A stretch of 64,000 nucleotides of DNA, from assembly GCF_002188465.1 (NCBI RefSeq), contig NZ_NINW01000025.1:62001-126000 (forward strand), given 5' to 3'. Numbering within the stretch: the stretch's first letter is position 1; every line of letters starts with the position of its first letter. The position numbers were made by a program, and so were the translations under genes. The notes under the pieces are model-generated. The model saw nothing but the letters and a program-made list of their open reading frames with translations. It had not been told where the DNA came from and made no database searches. The stretch is from Pigmentiphaga sp. NML080357. GTDB lineage: Bacteria; Pseudomonadota; Gammaproteobacteria; Burkholderiales; Burkholderiaceae_B. Shown here in pieces: positions 1-16,671 of this stretch.

Positions 1-432
1 ATGGCGAAGAAAATCGTCGGCTTCATCAAGCTGCAAGTGCCAGCTGGTAAGGCCAACCCCTCTCCCCCGATCGGCCCGGCGCTGGGTCAGCGCGGCCTGA
101 ACATCATGGAATTCTGCAAGGCGTTCAACGCCAAGACGCAGGGCATGGAGCCCGGTCTGCCGATTCCCGTGGTGATCACCGCCTATGCGGACAAGAGCTT
201 CACCTTCGTGATGAAGTCGCCCCCGGCGACCATCCTCATCAAGAAGGCCGCCGGCGTCCAGAAGGGTTCGTCCAAGCCCCACACCGACAAGGTGGGCACC
301 CTGACGCGCGCCCAGGTCGAGGAAATCGTCAAGACCAAGCAAGCCGACTTGACGGCTGCCGACATGGACGCCGCGGTCCGCACGATCGCTGGCAGCGCCC
401 GCAGCATGGGCATCACGGTGGAGGGTCTGTAA
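1..432 (+). CDS. rplK: 50S ribosomal protein L11
   Basis: L11 binds the GTPase-associated centre of 23S rRNA and forms the base of the L7/L12 stalk. The 143-residue product has the family's usual length, with an N-terminal [21 protein letters not shown]-type region (prolines and glycines that contact rRNA and thiopeptides) and the C-terminal RNA-binding domain ending in a RSMGI motif. The ATG is the first base of the window, so its ribosome binding site and promoter lie outside. It is followed after 2 bp by rplA, as is standard for this operon. Identification is secure. Confidence 0.98.
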   Translation: MAKKIVGFIKLQVPAGKANPSPPIGPALGQRGLNIMEFCKAFNAKTQGMEPGLPIPVVITAYADKSFTFVMKSPPATILIKKAAGVQKGSSKPHTDKVGTLTRAQVEEIVKTKQADLTAADMDAAVRTIAGSARSMGITVEGL

Positions 433-434
433 TC

Positions 435-1139
435 ATGGCACGCTTGTCCAAACGTGTAGCCGCTCTGCGCGCCAAGATCGATCGCAGCAAGCTGTATCCC
501 GTCGCCGAAGCGCTGGCGCTGGTGAAAGAAACCGCGACCGCCAAGTTCGATGAGTCCATCGACCTGGCCGTGCAACTGGGCATCGACGCCAAGAAGTCCG
601 ACCAGCTGGTCCGCGGCTCGGTGGTGTTGCCCGCCGGTACCGGCAAGAGCGTGCGCGTGGCCGTGTTCGCCCAGGGCGACAAGGCCGAGGCCGCCAAGGC
701 CGCCGGCGCCGACATCGTCGGCATGGAAGACCTGGCCGAGCGCATCAAGGGCGGCCAGATCGACTTCGACGTGGTCATCGCCTCGCCCGACACGATGCGT
801 GTCGTCGGCGCTCTGGGCCAGATCCTCGGTCCGCGCGGCCTGATGCCGAACCCCAAGGTCGGCACCGTGACCCCCGACGTCGCCACCGCCGTCAAGAACG
901 CCAAGGCCGGCCAGGTTCAGTACCGTACCGACAAGGCCGGGATCATTCACGCCACCATCGGTCGTGCTTCGTTCAACGTCGAGCAGCTGCAGGCCAACCT
1001 GCTGGCTCTGGTCGATGCGCTGAACAAGGCTCGTCCGGCGACGGCGAAAGGTATTTACCTGCGCAAGCTGGCGGTCTCCTCCACCATGGGTGGCGGGGTC
1101 CGCGTGGACCAGGCCTCGCTGACGGCCAGCCAGCAGTAA
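435..1139 (+). CDS. rplA: 50S ribosomal protein L1
   Basis: L1 forms the mobile L1 stalk at the ribosomal E site and, in E. coli, represses translation of the L11-L1 mRNA by binding its leader. The 234-residue product has the normal length and carries the conserved [10 protein letters not shown] motif near residue 135 and the GTVTPD stretch after it. The ATG lies 2 bp after the rplK stop; a GGAGGG sequence at the end of rplK acts as ribosome binding site. rplJ follows after a 291-bp leader region. Confidence 0.98.
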   Translation: MARLSKRVAALRAKIDRSKLYPVAEALALVKETATAKFDESIDLAVQLGIDAKKSDQLVRGSVVLPAGTGKSVRVAVFAQGDKAEAAKAAGADIVGMEDLAERIKGGQIDFDVVIASPDTMRVVGALGQILGPRGLMPNPKVGTVTPDVATAVKNAKAGQVQYRTDKAGIIHATIGRASFNVEQLQANLLALVDALNKARPATAKGIYLRKLAVSSTMGGGVRVDQASLTASQQ

Positions 1140-1430
1140 TCGCAGGACAACAGACTTTGGGCTGCACCGAGCGCGAGGCTCCGGCCGGATGCGAGGTGCT
1201 GCTGTCAAAGACCGCTGGAGTGAAACCGGGCGCCTGGCATCCAGGGATACCGGCGGATCTTAAAACCGCGACTCGCGGACAGGCATGGATTGCTGTCCGC
1301 CCAAGCACGGATCCAGCGCAGACGGCGCTCCCAGGAAGAATTCTTTATCCAAAGAAGTCGACCAGGTTCGCCGCATTCGGTTGACGCAAGGGGTGGTATC
1401 CCGAGCGTCTTATGATGGAGTGTTCAAACC
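1140..1430 (+). promoter_or_regulatory. rplJ leader region (probable L10 autoregulatory leader)
   Basis: This 291-bp gap between rplA and rplJ has no credible ORF. It contains a perfect 8-bp stem, GCGGACAG at 1275-1282 pairing with CTGTCCGC at 1293-1300. In bacteria the mRNA leader upstream of rplJ normally binds the L10-L12 complex for translational feedback and often carries a promoter, so this position is where such a leader is expected. The assignment rests on position and one hairpin; the kink-turn that defines the L10 leader was not demonstrated. Confidence 0.5.
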
Positions 1431-1952
1431 GTGAGTCTCAATCGTCAAGAGAAAACGGTGGTCGTCGAAGAGATCGCGGCGCAGGTTGCCAAGGCTCAAT
1501 CGATCGTTATCGCCGAGTATCGTGGTCTGGACGTCGCTTCCGTCACCGTACTGCGCAAGCAAGCGCGTGAATCGGGCGTTTACCTGCGTGTTCTGAAGAA
1601 CACGCTGGCTCGCCGCGCTGTGGCCGGCACTCCCTTCGAGGGATTGTCGTCGCAGCTTACCGGTCCGCTGATCTATGGTATCAGCGCCGATCCGGTCGCG
1701 GCCGCCAAGGTGCTGTCCGACTTTGCCAAAACCAACGACAAGCTCGTTCTGAAGGGCGGCGCCATGCCGAACAGCCTGATGAACGTCGAAGGCGTGAAGG
1801 CCCTGGCCTCCCTGCCCTCGCGCGAAGAGTTGCTGGCGAAGTTGCTGGGCACCATGCAGGCACCCGTTGCACAGTTTGTGCGTACGCTCAACGAAGTTCC
1901 GACGAAGTTCGTGCGCGGCCTCGCGGCCGTGCGGGACAAGCAAGCGGCGTAG
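1431..1952 (+). CDS. rplJ: 50S ribosomal protein L10
   Basis: L10 anchors L7/L12 dimers to the ribosome. The 173-residue product begins [16 protein letters not shown] and has the typical length for betaproteobacteria. The start is GTG at 1431 with GGAG at 1417-1420; no in-frame ATG fits the family's N-terminus better. The C-terminal helix that binds L7/L12 is present. Expression is probably controlled by the leader immediately upstream. rplL follows after 178 bp, with no terminator seen between them. Confidence 0.97.
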   Translation: MSLNRQEKTVVVEEIAAQVAKAQSIVIAEYRGLDVASVTVLRKQARESGVYLRVLKNTLARRAVAGTPFEGLSSQLTGPLIYGISADPVAAAKVLSDFAKTNDKLVLKGGAMPNSLMNVEGVKALASLPSREELLAKLLGTMQAPVAQFVRTLNEVPTKFVRGLAAVRDKQAA

Positions 1953-2130
1953 CCGCTTGCTTGCGGTGAAGGCTGGCTTGACGCACAGCGGCAAGTCGAG
2001 GCCCGAGGGGCCGGCCGGAACCGCAACGGGATGCATGGCTTGAGATAGCTCTGGTCAGCATCCCCCGGAATCTCGTGACACGAAGCGACACCCAATACCT
2101 GGTATCACATTCATTGGAGTTTTTAACAAA

Positions 2131-2514
2131 ATGGCACTTAGCAAAGCTGAAATCATCGACGCCATCGCCGGCCTGACCGTGCTGGAACTGTCGGAACTGA
2201 TCAAGGACCTGGAAGAGAAGTTCGGCGTGTCGGCTGCCGCCGCCGCTGTGGCCGTTGCCGCTCCTGCCGCCGGTGGTGGCGCTGCCGCCGCTGCTGAAGA
2301 GCAGACCGAGTTCAACGTGATCCTGGCCGACGTCGGCGCCAACAAGGTCAACGTCATCAAGGCCGTGCGCGAGCTGACCGGCCTGGGCCTGAAGGAAGCC
2401 AAGGACCTGGTCGACGGCGCTCCGAAGCCCGTCAAGGAAGGCGTTGCCAAGGCCGATGCCGAAGCCGCCAAGAAGAAGCTCGAAGAAGCCGGTGCCAAGG
2501 TCGAAGTCAAGTAA
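2131..2514 (+). CDS. rplL: 50S ribosomal protein L7/L12
   Basis: L7/L12 is the multicopy acidic stalk protein that recruits translational GTPases. The 127-residue product has the N-terminal dimerisation and L10-binding helix (about 1-35), an Ala/Pro-rich flexible hinge (about 36-55) and the conserved C-terminal domain with [12 protein letters not shown] around residues 85-96. The ATG has GGAG upstream (GGAGTTTTTAACAAA before it). A hairpin terminator or attenuator lies directly after the stop codon. Confidence 0.98.
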   Translation: MALSKAEIIDAIAGLTVLELSELIKDLEEKFGVSAAAAAVAVAAPAAGGGAAAAAEEQTEFNVILADVGANKVNVIKAVRELTGLGLKEAKDLVDGAPKPVKEGVAKADAEAAKKKLEEAGAKVEVK

Positions 2515-2531
2515 TTCGACCCCTGCCGGTA

Positions 2532-2566
2532 CCCGGTGGCCGCCCAAAAACGGCCTCCGGGTTTTT
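2532..2566 (+). terminator. terminator/attenuator between rplL and rpoB
   Basis: CCCGGTGGCCG at 2532-2542 pairs with CGGCCTCCGGG at 2551-2561 (one mismatch in 11 bp) and is followed by TTTTT at 2562-2566 and a second T run a few bases on. In E. coli a partial terminator at this point lowers rpoBC transcription relative to the ribosomal genes; the same role is inferred here. The rest of the 302-bp rplL-rpoB gap (to 2816) holds no credible ORF and no other feature that can be supported. Confidence 0.75.
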
Positions 2567-2816
2567 GCGTTTTTGGAAAACGGCTTTTAAAGGGCGTTTT
2601 TCAAGGCAGTACGGCCGGTTCGCGCGCCTGGCGCGCGAGGCGGCCGACGGATTTCCGGTGCGCAGGTGGGGATGATGCCGCCTGCGGACCCGAAACCCGT
2701 GCCGGGGGATCCCGGCAGAGGGGCACCGGCCATGCCGGCGGGTGGCCTCGCTGAGATTTCGAAGTCGTATTTTAGGACCATTACCCGTGGTTCACGCAAC
2801 CTGAGTCGGAGTGCTC

Positions 2817-6929
<4,113 letters not shown>

Positions 6930-6940
6930 TAGGAGTCGCC

Positions 6941-11200
<4,260 letters not shown>

Positions 11201-11247
11201 GCGGCGTGCGGCGTGGGCCCTCGGGACCTCGCCTGGCCGGAGTGTTG

Positions 11248-11288
11248 AAGGCCTGGGTCCGGCATCGCGCCGGACCCAGGCCTTTTTT
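11248..11288 (+). terminator. Rho-independent terminator of the rpl-rpo operon
   Basis: AAGGCCTGGGTCCGGC at 11248-11263 pairs perfectly with GCCGGACCCAGGCCTT (11269-11284) around a 5-base loop, and a run of six T, then CTTTT, starts at 11283. This is a textbook intrinsic terminator 48 bp after the rpoC stop. It separates the housekeeping operon from the accessory genes that follow on the other strand. Confidence 0.93.
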
Positions 11289-11345
11289 CTTTTGCCGCCT
11301 CATGGCGGCAGGTGGGCTTTCCTGCCCCCGTGCGGCGGCTTCCGC

Positions 11346-11852
11346 TCAGGTCTTCCAGCCGCCTTCGTGGGAGGCGGCCGCTTCGTCCAGCAGCGCCGGG
11401 CCGATGCATTCGATGGCCGTCGGCGAGGCGTCGAACACGTCGCGGCACGACAGTTCCGCATCGCGCTGGTCCAGTCGTTCACCGCGAAAAACGCGCAACC
11501 GCACTGCATCGATGCCGAACACCACGCGCCGGATGTTGGACCAGTAGATCGCGCCCGCGCACATCACGCAGGGTTCGCCCGAGGCGTAGATCGTCGCGCC
11601 GGCCAGTTCGTCCCGCGAATGGCGGGGGCTGGCGATGCGGATGGCTTCGGTTTCGGCATGCGCGGTGCAATCCCCTGTTTCCCCGTTGCGGTTCCAGGCT
11701 TCGGCCAGCACCGTGCCATCGGCGCCGACGATCACCGAGCCGAAGGGGCGGTTGCCGCGCGACCGGGCGACGTTCGCCAGCTCGATGGCCCGGCGCAGGT
11801 GGATGCCGTCAGCCTCATCCAGCGCCTGTTCGGCGGGCAACGCGGGTGTCAT
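11346..11852 (-). CDS. Zinc-dependent nucleoside/nucleobase deaminase (CDA fold)
   Basis: A 168-residue member of the cytidine/deoxycytidylate deaminase superfamily, of the size of guanine and cytosine deaminase or tRNA adenosine deaminase relatives. The zinc and catalytic signature is complete: HAE at residues 65-67 and PCVMC at 94-98, with PFGSVIV upstream. It would hydrolytically deaminate an amino-heterocycle in the cytoplasm. The start ATG overlaps the stop of the upstream solute-binding protein gene (ATGA), so the two are translationally coupled, suggesting that the deaminase acts on the imported compound. Substrate cannot be read from the sequence; the isolated position argues against the housekeeping tRNA enzyme. 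Confidence 0.85.
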   Translation of the reverse strand: MTPALPAEQALDEADGIHLRRAIELANVARSRGNRPFGSVIVGADGTVLAEAWNRNGETGDCTAHAETEAIRIASPRHSRDELAGATIYASGEPCVMCAGAIYWSNIRRVVFGIDAVRLRVFRGERLDQRDAELSCRDVFDASPTAIECIGPALLDEAAASHEGGWKT

Positions 11853-12877
11853 GCCGGCACCTTGCGCTGCTGGGCGGGCGGCAGCAGGCTGTCATCGAAG
11901 ATCTGGCCGATCGACGGCTTGGCCGGCAGGCCGAAGACGGCGACCACTTCGTCGATCTGCCTTTGCAGCACGTCGGTCCGCACGCTGCCCAGGCCATGGG
12001 CGCGCGTCTCGTCGGTGGCGAGGTAGCGGCGCGTGATGTCCCAGCGCTCGCGTTCGACGGTAAGGTCGATGATGGCTTCGCGCGCCTTGATGGCGGCCAG
12101 AGCGGGAGCCGGGTCGGCCAGCGTCTCGGCCAGCGCCCGGTTGCTCGCGGCCAGGAAGGCCTTGATCGCCTCCGGCTTCTCGGCGATGAGGCGGCGGCTG
12201 GCCAGCACCGCGTTGCCATAGAGGCTCAGGCCCGTCCGGGCGTATTCGAGCACCGCCAGTTCCTGCCGGGGGATGCGGGCGAACAGCGAGACTGCGGAGT
12301 CGTGGAAATAGGTGGCCGCGTCCACGTCGCCGCGGACCATGACGTTGTCGCGGGTGCTGAAGTCGGTGGTGATCCACTGGAACAGGTCGGGCGCGATGCC
12401 CAGCTGGCGCGCCGCCATGGGCCAGCACCGGCGGGTCGACTCGACTGCCGCGGCGGCGACGCGCTTGCCGCGGAGGCTGGCGAAGTCGGTGGTGATGCCG
12501 CGGTCCTTGCGGCCGATGATGACGAAGGGCGCGCGGTTGTAGTACTGGTAGACGCCCTGGACCGGCGCGCCGACGTTCTGCGCGTGGAATTCCACCAGCG
12601 AGCTGATGTCGCCCAGGCCCAGGTCATAGGCGCCGCTGGCGACGCGGGTGATCGAGGCGACCGATCCCGAGCCGACGTCGATGCTCACGTCCAGCCCGGC
12701 CTCCTTGTAGTAGCCCTTGGCCAGCGCCAGGAAGAAGGGCGAGGTCTGGCTGGTGACGCGGAAGTCGAGCGTGAACTTGATCGGAGTGAGGCTGCGCGGC
12801 TGGGCGAGAACCGGGCGGGCATGTGCCCCGGCGAGGGCGGAAGCGGACAGCGTGGCGAGGAACTGGCGGCGGTTCAT
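11849..12877 (-). CDS. ABC transporter substrate-binding protein (NMT1/THI5-SsuA type)
   Basis: A 342-residue periplasmic receptor. The ATG at 12877 gives MNRRQFLATLSASALAG, a signal peptide with a twin-arginine-like start and an Ala-x-Ala-type end near residue 26. The motif PFFLALAKGYYKEAGLDV is typical of the NMT1/THI5-like receptors for pyrimidines, taurine, sulfonates or nitrate. No ATPase or permease gene is adjacent, so it must use a transporter encoded elsewhere. It overlaps the deaminase start by 4 bp. The upstream region contains one arm of a 19-bp motif shared with the divergent dioxygenase gene. Confidence 0.85.
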   Translation of the reverse strand: MNRRQFLATLSASALAGAHARPVLAQPRSLTPIKFTLDFRVTSQTSPFFLALAKGYYKEAGLDVSIDVGSGSVASITRVASGAYDLGLGDISSLVEFHAQNVGAPVQGVYQYYNRAPFVIIGRKDRGITTDFASLRGKRVAAAAVESTRRCWPMAARQLGIAPDLFQWITTDFSTRDNVMVRGDVDAATYFHDSAVSLFARIPRQELAVLEYARTGLSLYGNAVLASRRLIAEKPEAIKAFLAASNRALAETLADPAPALAAIKAREAIIDLTVERERWDITRRYLATDETRAHGLGSVRTDVLQRQIDEVVAVFGLPAKPSIGQIFDDSLLPPAQQRKVPA

Positions 12878-13446
12878 CTGATGGAGGTCCCGTGTCGTGG
12901 AATGGAGAATTCCCGGACATGCCTGCGGCAAGCCTGTCCGGCGCGACTCGAGCAATTTCCGGGCGCTGGCGCATGGCCGGCGCTGAACGCTTCTACTCTG
13001 CGATCGATCAAGCAAGGGGTGTGCCATCGGGAGTCGCCGGCGCGCCTTCCCCCGGGAAGGCCGGCAAGCGACGATGATCCCGGCGCGCGACGCTTCGCCG
13101 CGCCGTCCCCGTGCCGGTGTCTTCGATTGGTGCAAAAGGCCTGCCGGTGCGGCGCCCGCTGCACAAAGTTGGTGAGCGCGGCGGCGGAGCGGCACGGCAC
13201 GCCAGGAGGGCACGAGCCGATGCCCCTGGATCGGTTCTTGCATGACTGCGGGCCGAAAGAGTAGAAGCGTTCAGCGCAATCGCCCGGCGCCGTCCGGTCC
13301 GATTGGCGGGTCATTGCTCTTGAAGAGGCCGCGCCGCGGGGTACGCTCCCGCGGGGCGGCCATGTCAACCTTCAAGCGCGACACGACCGCCCCGCTCGAT
13401 GCCCGGTAGTGGTCGATGTCCCTTGTTCTTCGACGAGGATGTCATC
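12878..13446. promoter_or_regulatory. 569-bp divergent intergenic region
   Basis: The region separates the receptor gene (reading left) from the 2-oxoglutarate dioxygenase gene (reading right), so both promoters should lie here. No credible ORF is present. The only strong internal signal is an exact 19-bp inverted repeat (described separately), each arm upstream of one gene and pointing the same way relative to it. A TTGCAT at 13237-13242 lies 18 bp before TAGAAG within the right arm, a possible but weak sigma-70 promoter. Confidence 0.5.
12981..13276. repeat. Exact 19-bp inverted motif, arms 12981-12999 and 13258-13276
   Basis: The left arm, read on the minus strand, and the right arm, read on the plus strand, are both AGAGTAGAAGCGTTCAGCG. 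Similarity stops at the arm edges. Each arm faces its own gene: about 100 bp upstream of the receptor gene (start 12877) and 170 bp upstream of the dioxygenase gene (start 13447). This fits a shared regulator site or shared promoter element better than the ends of a mobile element, since no target duplication or transposase is visible. Confidence 0.7.
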
Positions 13447-14463
13447 ATGAAAACCACGAGTGCCACGCCGTCCCTCCAGGTTCCCTCCGGCTATGGGCTG
13501 GGAGAGCTCGAAAAGGAATCCCGCATGGGGGGCATGGGGCAGGAAACCCAGCGCGAGATCCGCATCATCGACGTGGCCGATTTCGACCGCCGGCACGCCG
13601 AGATCGCCGACGAGCTCTGGCGCGCCGCGACCGAGATCGGTTTCTTCCAGGTCAAGAACCATGGCATCCCGCTGTCCGATATCGAGGCCGCGTTCGTGCG
13701 CGCCGAGCGCTTCTTCGCCCTGCCGCGCGAGACCAAGGCGCAATGGCCGCTGACCCGTAACGCCGGCTGGGAGCACAAGGCCCAGATCCGGCCGTCCACC
13801 CGTACGCCGGACCAGAAGGAGTCCTACCAGGTGACGCGTCCGCGCATGGACGGATTGTGGCCGACCGAGGACGAGCTGCCCGGCTTCAAGGAGGCCACCT
13901 TGCGGTTCGAGCGCCAGTGCTGGGAGGTCGGGATGCGGCTGCTGTCCTGCTTTGCGCTGAAGCTGGGTTTTGCGCCCGACTTCTTCACCCGCGCCCACGA
14001 TCCGGCTCCCGCAACCTACCAGAGCACCTTGCGCATGCTGCACTACTTCGCCGTCGACCCCGCGCTCAAGGACGAACTGGGCCTGTGGCGCGCCGGCGCC
14101 CACACCGACTACGACTGCCTGACGCTGTTGTTCCAGCGCGCGGGCCAGGCGGGCTTGCAAGTGCTGCCGGGCAAGGACGCCGAGAGCCGCGCCTGGACAC
14201 CGGTCGAGCCGGTCGAGGGGGTCATCACCTGCAATATCGGCGACATGCTGATGCGCTGGAGCGACGATGCGCTGCCGTCGAACTTCCACCGCGTGCGCAA
14301 TCCGCAGCCGCACGAGTACCAGGGGGCCCGCTACAGCCTCGCGTTCTTCTGCCAGGCCAACGAGGACGTGGTGATCGAGGGGCCCGCCCGCAAGTATCCG
14401 CCGATCACCGCGGCCGAATACCTGAAGCAGCGGATCTCGGCGAATTTCTCGAACCGGTACTGA
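13447..14463 (+). CDS. 2-oxoglutarate/Fe(II) dioxygenase, isopenicillin N synthase family
   Basis: A 338-residue soluble oxygenase of the IPNS-like clan. The iron triad is visible: H219-x-D221 in AHTDYDCLTLL and distal H281 in NFHRVRNP; R295 and S297 in RYSLAFF form the 2-oxoglutarate-binding pair. The N-terminal DIOX_N region (about 35-150) is present. The ATG at 13447 has GAGG 8 bp upstream; longer in-frame versions lack a site. A terminator follows at 14498, so it is monocistronic. Family members hydroxylate thymine, plant-hormone-like acids and others; the substrate here is not determined. Its promoter shares a 19-bp motif with the divergent receptor/deaminase operon. Confidence 0.85.
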   Translation: MKTTSATPSLQVPSGYGLGELEKESRMGGMGQETQREIRIIDVADFDRRHAEIADELWRAATEIGFFQVKNHGIPLSDIEAAFVRAERFFALPRETKAQWPLTRNAGWEHKAQIRPSTRTPDQKESYQVTRPRMDGLWPTEDELPGFKEATLRFERQCWEVGMRLLSCFALKLGFAPDFFTRAHDPAPATYQSTLRMLHYFAVDPALKDELGLWRAGAHTDYDCLTLLFQRAGQAGLQVLPGKDAESRAWTPVEPVEGVITCNIGDMLMRWSDDALPSNFHRVRNPQPHEYQGARYSLAFFCQANEDVVIEGPARKYPPITAAEYLKQRISANFSNRY

Positions 14464-14497
14464 AAGGCGCGGCGCCGGGTGCCGGCGTCCGCGGGGG

Positions 14498-14532
14498 CCG
14501 GGTCCTGTCCTGCACAGGGCCCGGTTTTTTTC
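14498..14532 (+). terminator. Rho-independent terminator after the dioxygenase gene
   Basis: CCGGGTCCTGT (14498-14508) pairs with ACAGGGCCCGG (14514-14524) with one G-U wobble and a 5-base loop, followed by eight T at 14525-14532. It lies 35 bp past the dioxygenase stop codon and isolates it from the nitrilase operon that starts at 14680. Confidence 0.9.
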
Positions 14533-14679
14533 ACCCGCCGCGAGCTGTGAGTTTTCCTGAAGGTCCCTAAAAATATCTCGATTGGCCGGCGCAAGGCCGG
14601 GCATGCACACTGCGCCTACAGAAGAGAAACCGCGGAGCCGGCGCGAACCGGCCCCCCCGGAGCATCCAAAGGAGCGACA

Positions 14680-15789
14680 GTGACCGACCTGTATTCCATC
14701 GTCCTGATGCAGACCAACCGCGTAGGCATCGACCATCGGCGCGATATCCGCAAGGCCAACCTCGACCGCATCATCGAGATATTCGGCTATGGGCCGACAC
14801 GGCTCGCATTCCGCGAGTACGCGCCGCTCAAGCTGGTGGTGCTGCCGGAGGTCTTCATGCAGGGCTGGAACAACAATCCGGAACCCTATTCGAACCTGTT
14901 CACCAAGGTCGCCAAGGACATGGCGATACGGATTCCCGGAGACGAGATCGAACTCCTGGCCGAGCAGGCGCGCAAGTACAAGACCTACATCGCCGGCAGC
15001 GCGCACGAGGTGATTCCGGAGATCAGCACGGAGTTCGCGTTCAACGCCGCGTTCATCATCGACCCCAGCGGCGAGGTGATCTACAAGCGCCACAAGTACT
15101 GTCCCTACCTGCCCTACAGCGGGCGTGACGACGTAAGCCCGCACGACGTATGGGACCGCTATATCGAGGCCATGGACGGCAAGTACGGCCGCAAGAAGGG
15201 CGACGTGCTGAGCTGCATGTTCCCCGTCATCGAGACCGACATCGGCAAGTTGGGCTACCTGATCTGCAACGAGGCGTTCTACCCGGAGCATTCGCGCGCC
15301 ATGGCCTTGCAGGGCTGCGAGGTCATGATCAGGTCGAGCGGCATGGCCGAGCCGGATGGGTCGCCGCCGCAAGACCTGTGGGAAGTCACCAATCGCGCCC
15401 ACGCCGCGTTCAACACCATGTACGTGGCGGCCTGCGCGCCGGGCAACCTGATCGTGCGCGGCAATCCGGCCAATTCCTATCCCGGCGGCTCGATGGTGAT
15501 CGATTACCACGGCGCGATCGTGCAGCACGTGAACTATCCCGGCGAGACCGTGACCGCGGCGCAGATCAGCCTCGAGGCGCTGCGCCGCCGGCGCATGGAT
15601 CCGCGCCACAACTGGCTGACGCAGGTGCGCAGCGAGGCTTTCCGCCACATGTACGACAAGCCGCTGTATCCGGTCAACATGTATGCGGACCGGCTTCCCA
15701 CCGACCAGGCGGACCGCTCTCGCGCGCAGCCCATCCAGCGCTTCGTCGAAGAGGGCATCTATGTCCGCCCGCGCGGCGATATCGCCTGA
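14680..15789 (+). CDS. Carbon-nitrogen hydrolase (nitrilase superfamily)
   Basis: A 369-residue cytoplasmic hydrolase of nitriles, amides or ureido acids. The Glu-Lys-Cys triad is visible: E57 in VVLPEVFMQG, a lysine in YKRHKYCPY (136-140) and C196 in GYLICNEAFYPE. The start is GTG at 14680 with AAAGGAG 6 bp upstream. It is followed by two short-chain dehydrogenases and a Bug receptor on the same strand, so it probably opens a catabolic operon. The AmiE/beta-ureidopropionase branches are possible, but the sequence is not close enough to a characterised enzyme for me to name a substrate. Confidence 0.85.
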   Translation: MTDLYSIVLMQTNRVGIDHRRDIRKANLDRIIEIFGYGPTRLAFREYAPLKLVVLPEVFMQGWNNNPEPYSNLFTKVAKDMAIRIPGDEIELLAEQARKYKTYIAGSAHEVIPEISTEFAFNAAFIIDPSGEVIYKRHKYCPYLPYSGRDDVSPHDVWDRYIEAMDGKYGRKKGDVLSCMFPVIETDIGKLGYLICNEAFYPEHSRAMALQGCEVMIRSSGMAEPDGSPPQDLWEVTNRAHAAFNTMYVAACAPGNLIVRGNPANSYPGGSMVIDYHGAIVQHVNYPGETVTAAQISLEALRRRRMDPRHNWLTQVRSEAFRHMYDKPLYPVNMYADRLPTDQADRSRAQPIQRFVEEGIYVRPRGDIA

Positions 15790-15811
15790 CGGGGAGAGAA
15801 AGGGCGCACAG

Positions 15812-16630
15812 ATGAGATTGTCGGAATTGTCATTCCGCGGCAGGACGGCCGTCGTGACGGGCGGGGGCAGCGGCATAGGCCGGGCGATCGCCCTGGGCCT
15901 GGCGCGGCTGGGCGGCAGGGTCTGCGTGGCGGACATGGACCCGGACCGGGCGGAGTCGGTCGGCGCCGAGATCCGCGCTCTCGGGGGGGAGGCGGTTGCC
16001 GTCCAGGTCGACGTCACGCGCACCGAGGCGGTCGAGCGCATGACGCGAACCGCGCGCGATGCGTTCGGCCGCATCGACGTGCTGGTCAACAACGCCGGCG
16101 GCGCAAGCGGGCCGACCTTCAGGATAGGACGCGTCTGCAAGCTGGGCGAGCGGGACTGGGACGACACCTTCGCGGCCAACGTGAAGAGCGTCTTCCTGTG
16201 CACGCGATCGGTGGCGCCGCTGATGCTCGAGCAGCGACATGGCTGCATCGTCAACATGGCGTCGCTGACAGGGCAGTTTCCCTTCCCCGGGATGCCGGCG
16301 TACTCGGCGGCCAAGGCCGCGGTCATCAGCCTGACGCGGTCGCTGGCCATGGAGCTGGCGCCGCACGTGCGGGTCAACGCGCTGGCCCCGGGCCTGATCG
16401 AGACGCCGCGCACCTCGTTGAACCGGCGGCCCGAACAACTGGAGCAATTGCTGTCCAACGTGCCGCTGGCGCGCATGGGTACCACCGACGAGGTGGCCGA
16501 CATGGCGCTTTACCTGGCCTCGGACGCCGCCGCCTTCGTCAATGGAACGGTGATGGACTGCGCCGGCGGCCAGATGTGGATGACGCGGGATGGCCGGCCC
16601 GCCTTTCGAGACCTCGCCGGCGCCGGCTGA
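15812..16630 (+). CDS. Short-chain dehydrogenase/reductase (first of two)
   Basis: A 272-residue classical SDR oxidoreductase using NAD(H) or NADP(H). Visible motifs: the cofactor loop TGGGSGIG (16-23), NNAG (93-96), catalytic S151, and YSAAK (Y164, K168). The Asp in VADMD at about 41 after the second strand favours NAD(H). The ATG at 15812 was chosen because residues from it match the SDR N-terminus; it starts 22 bp after the nitrilase stop. Substrate unknown. It is only distantly similar to the SDR that follows. Confidence 0.85.
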   Translation: MRLSELSFRGRTAVVTGGGSGIGRAIALGLARLGGRVCVADMDPDRAESVGAEIRALGGEAVAVQVDVTRTEAVERMTRTARDAFGRIDVLVNNAGGASGPTFRIGRVCKLGERDWDDTFAANVKSVFLCTRSVAPLMLEQRHGCIVNMASLTGQFPFPGMPAYSAAKAAVISLTRSLAMELAPHVRVNALAPGLIETPRTSLNRRPEQLEQLLSNVPLARMGTTDEVADMALYLASDAAAFVNGTVMDCAGGQMWMTRDGRPAFRDLAGAG

Positions 16631-16671
16631 CGCGCTGCGCGAACCCGTTTCATGATGGAATGGAGCCACTC

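Noticed and set aside
11293-11310. Hairpin TGCCGCC/GGCGGCA after the rpoC terminator as a terminator for the deaminase gene
   Set aside because: On the minus strand the stem is followed by A residues, not T; it may merely be a GC-rich inverted repeat.
12981-13276. Miniature transposon bounded by the 19-bp inverted repeat
   Set aside because: No target-site duplication is visible and each arm faces a different gene at promoter distance, favouring a regulatory site.
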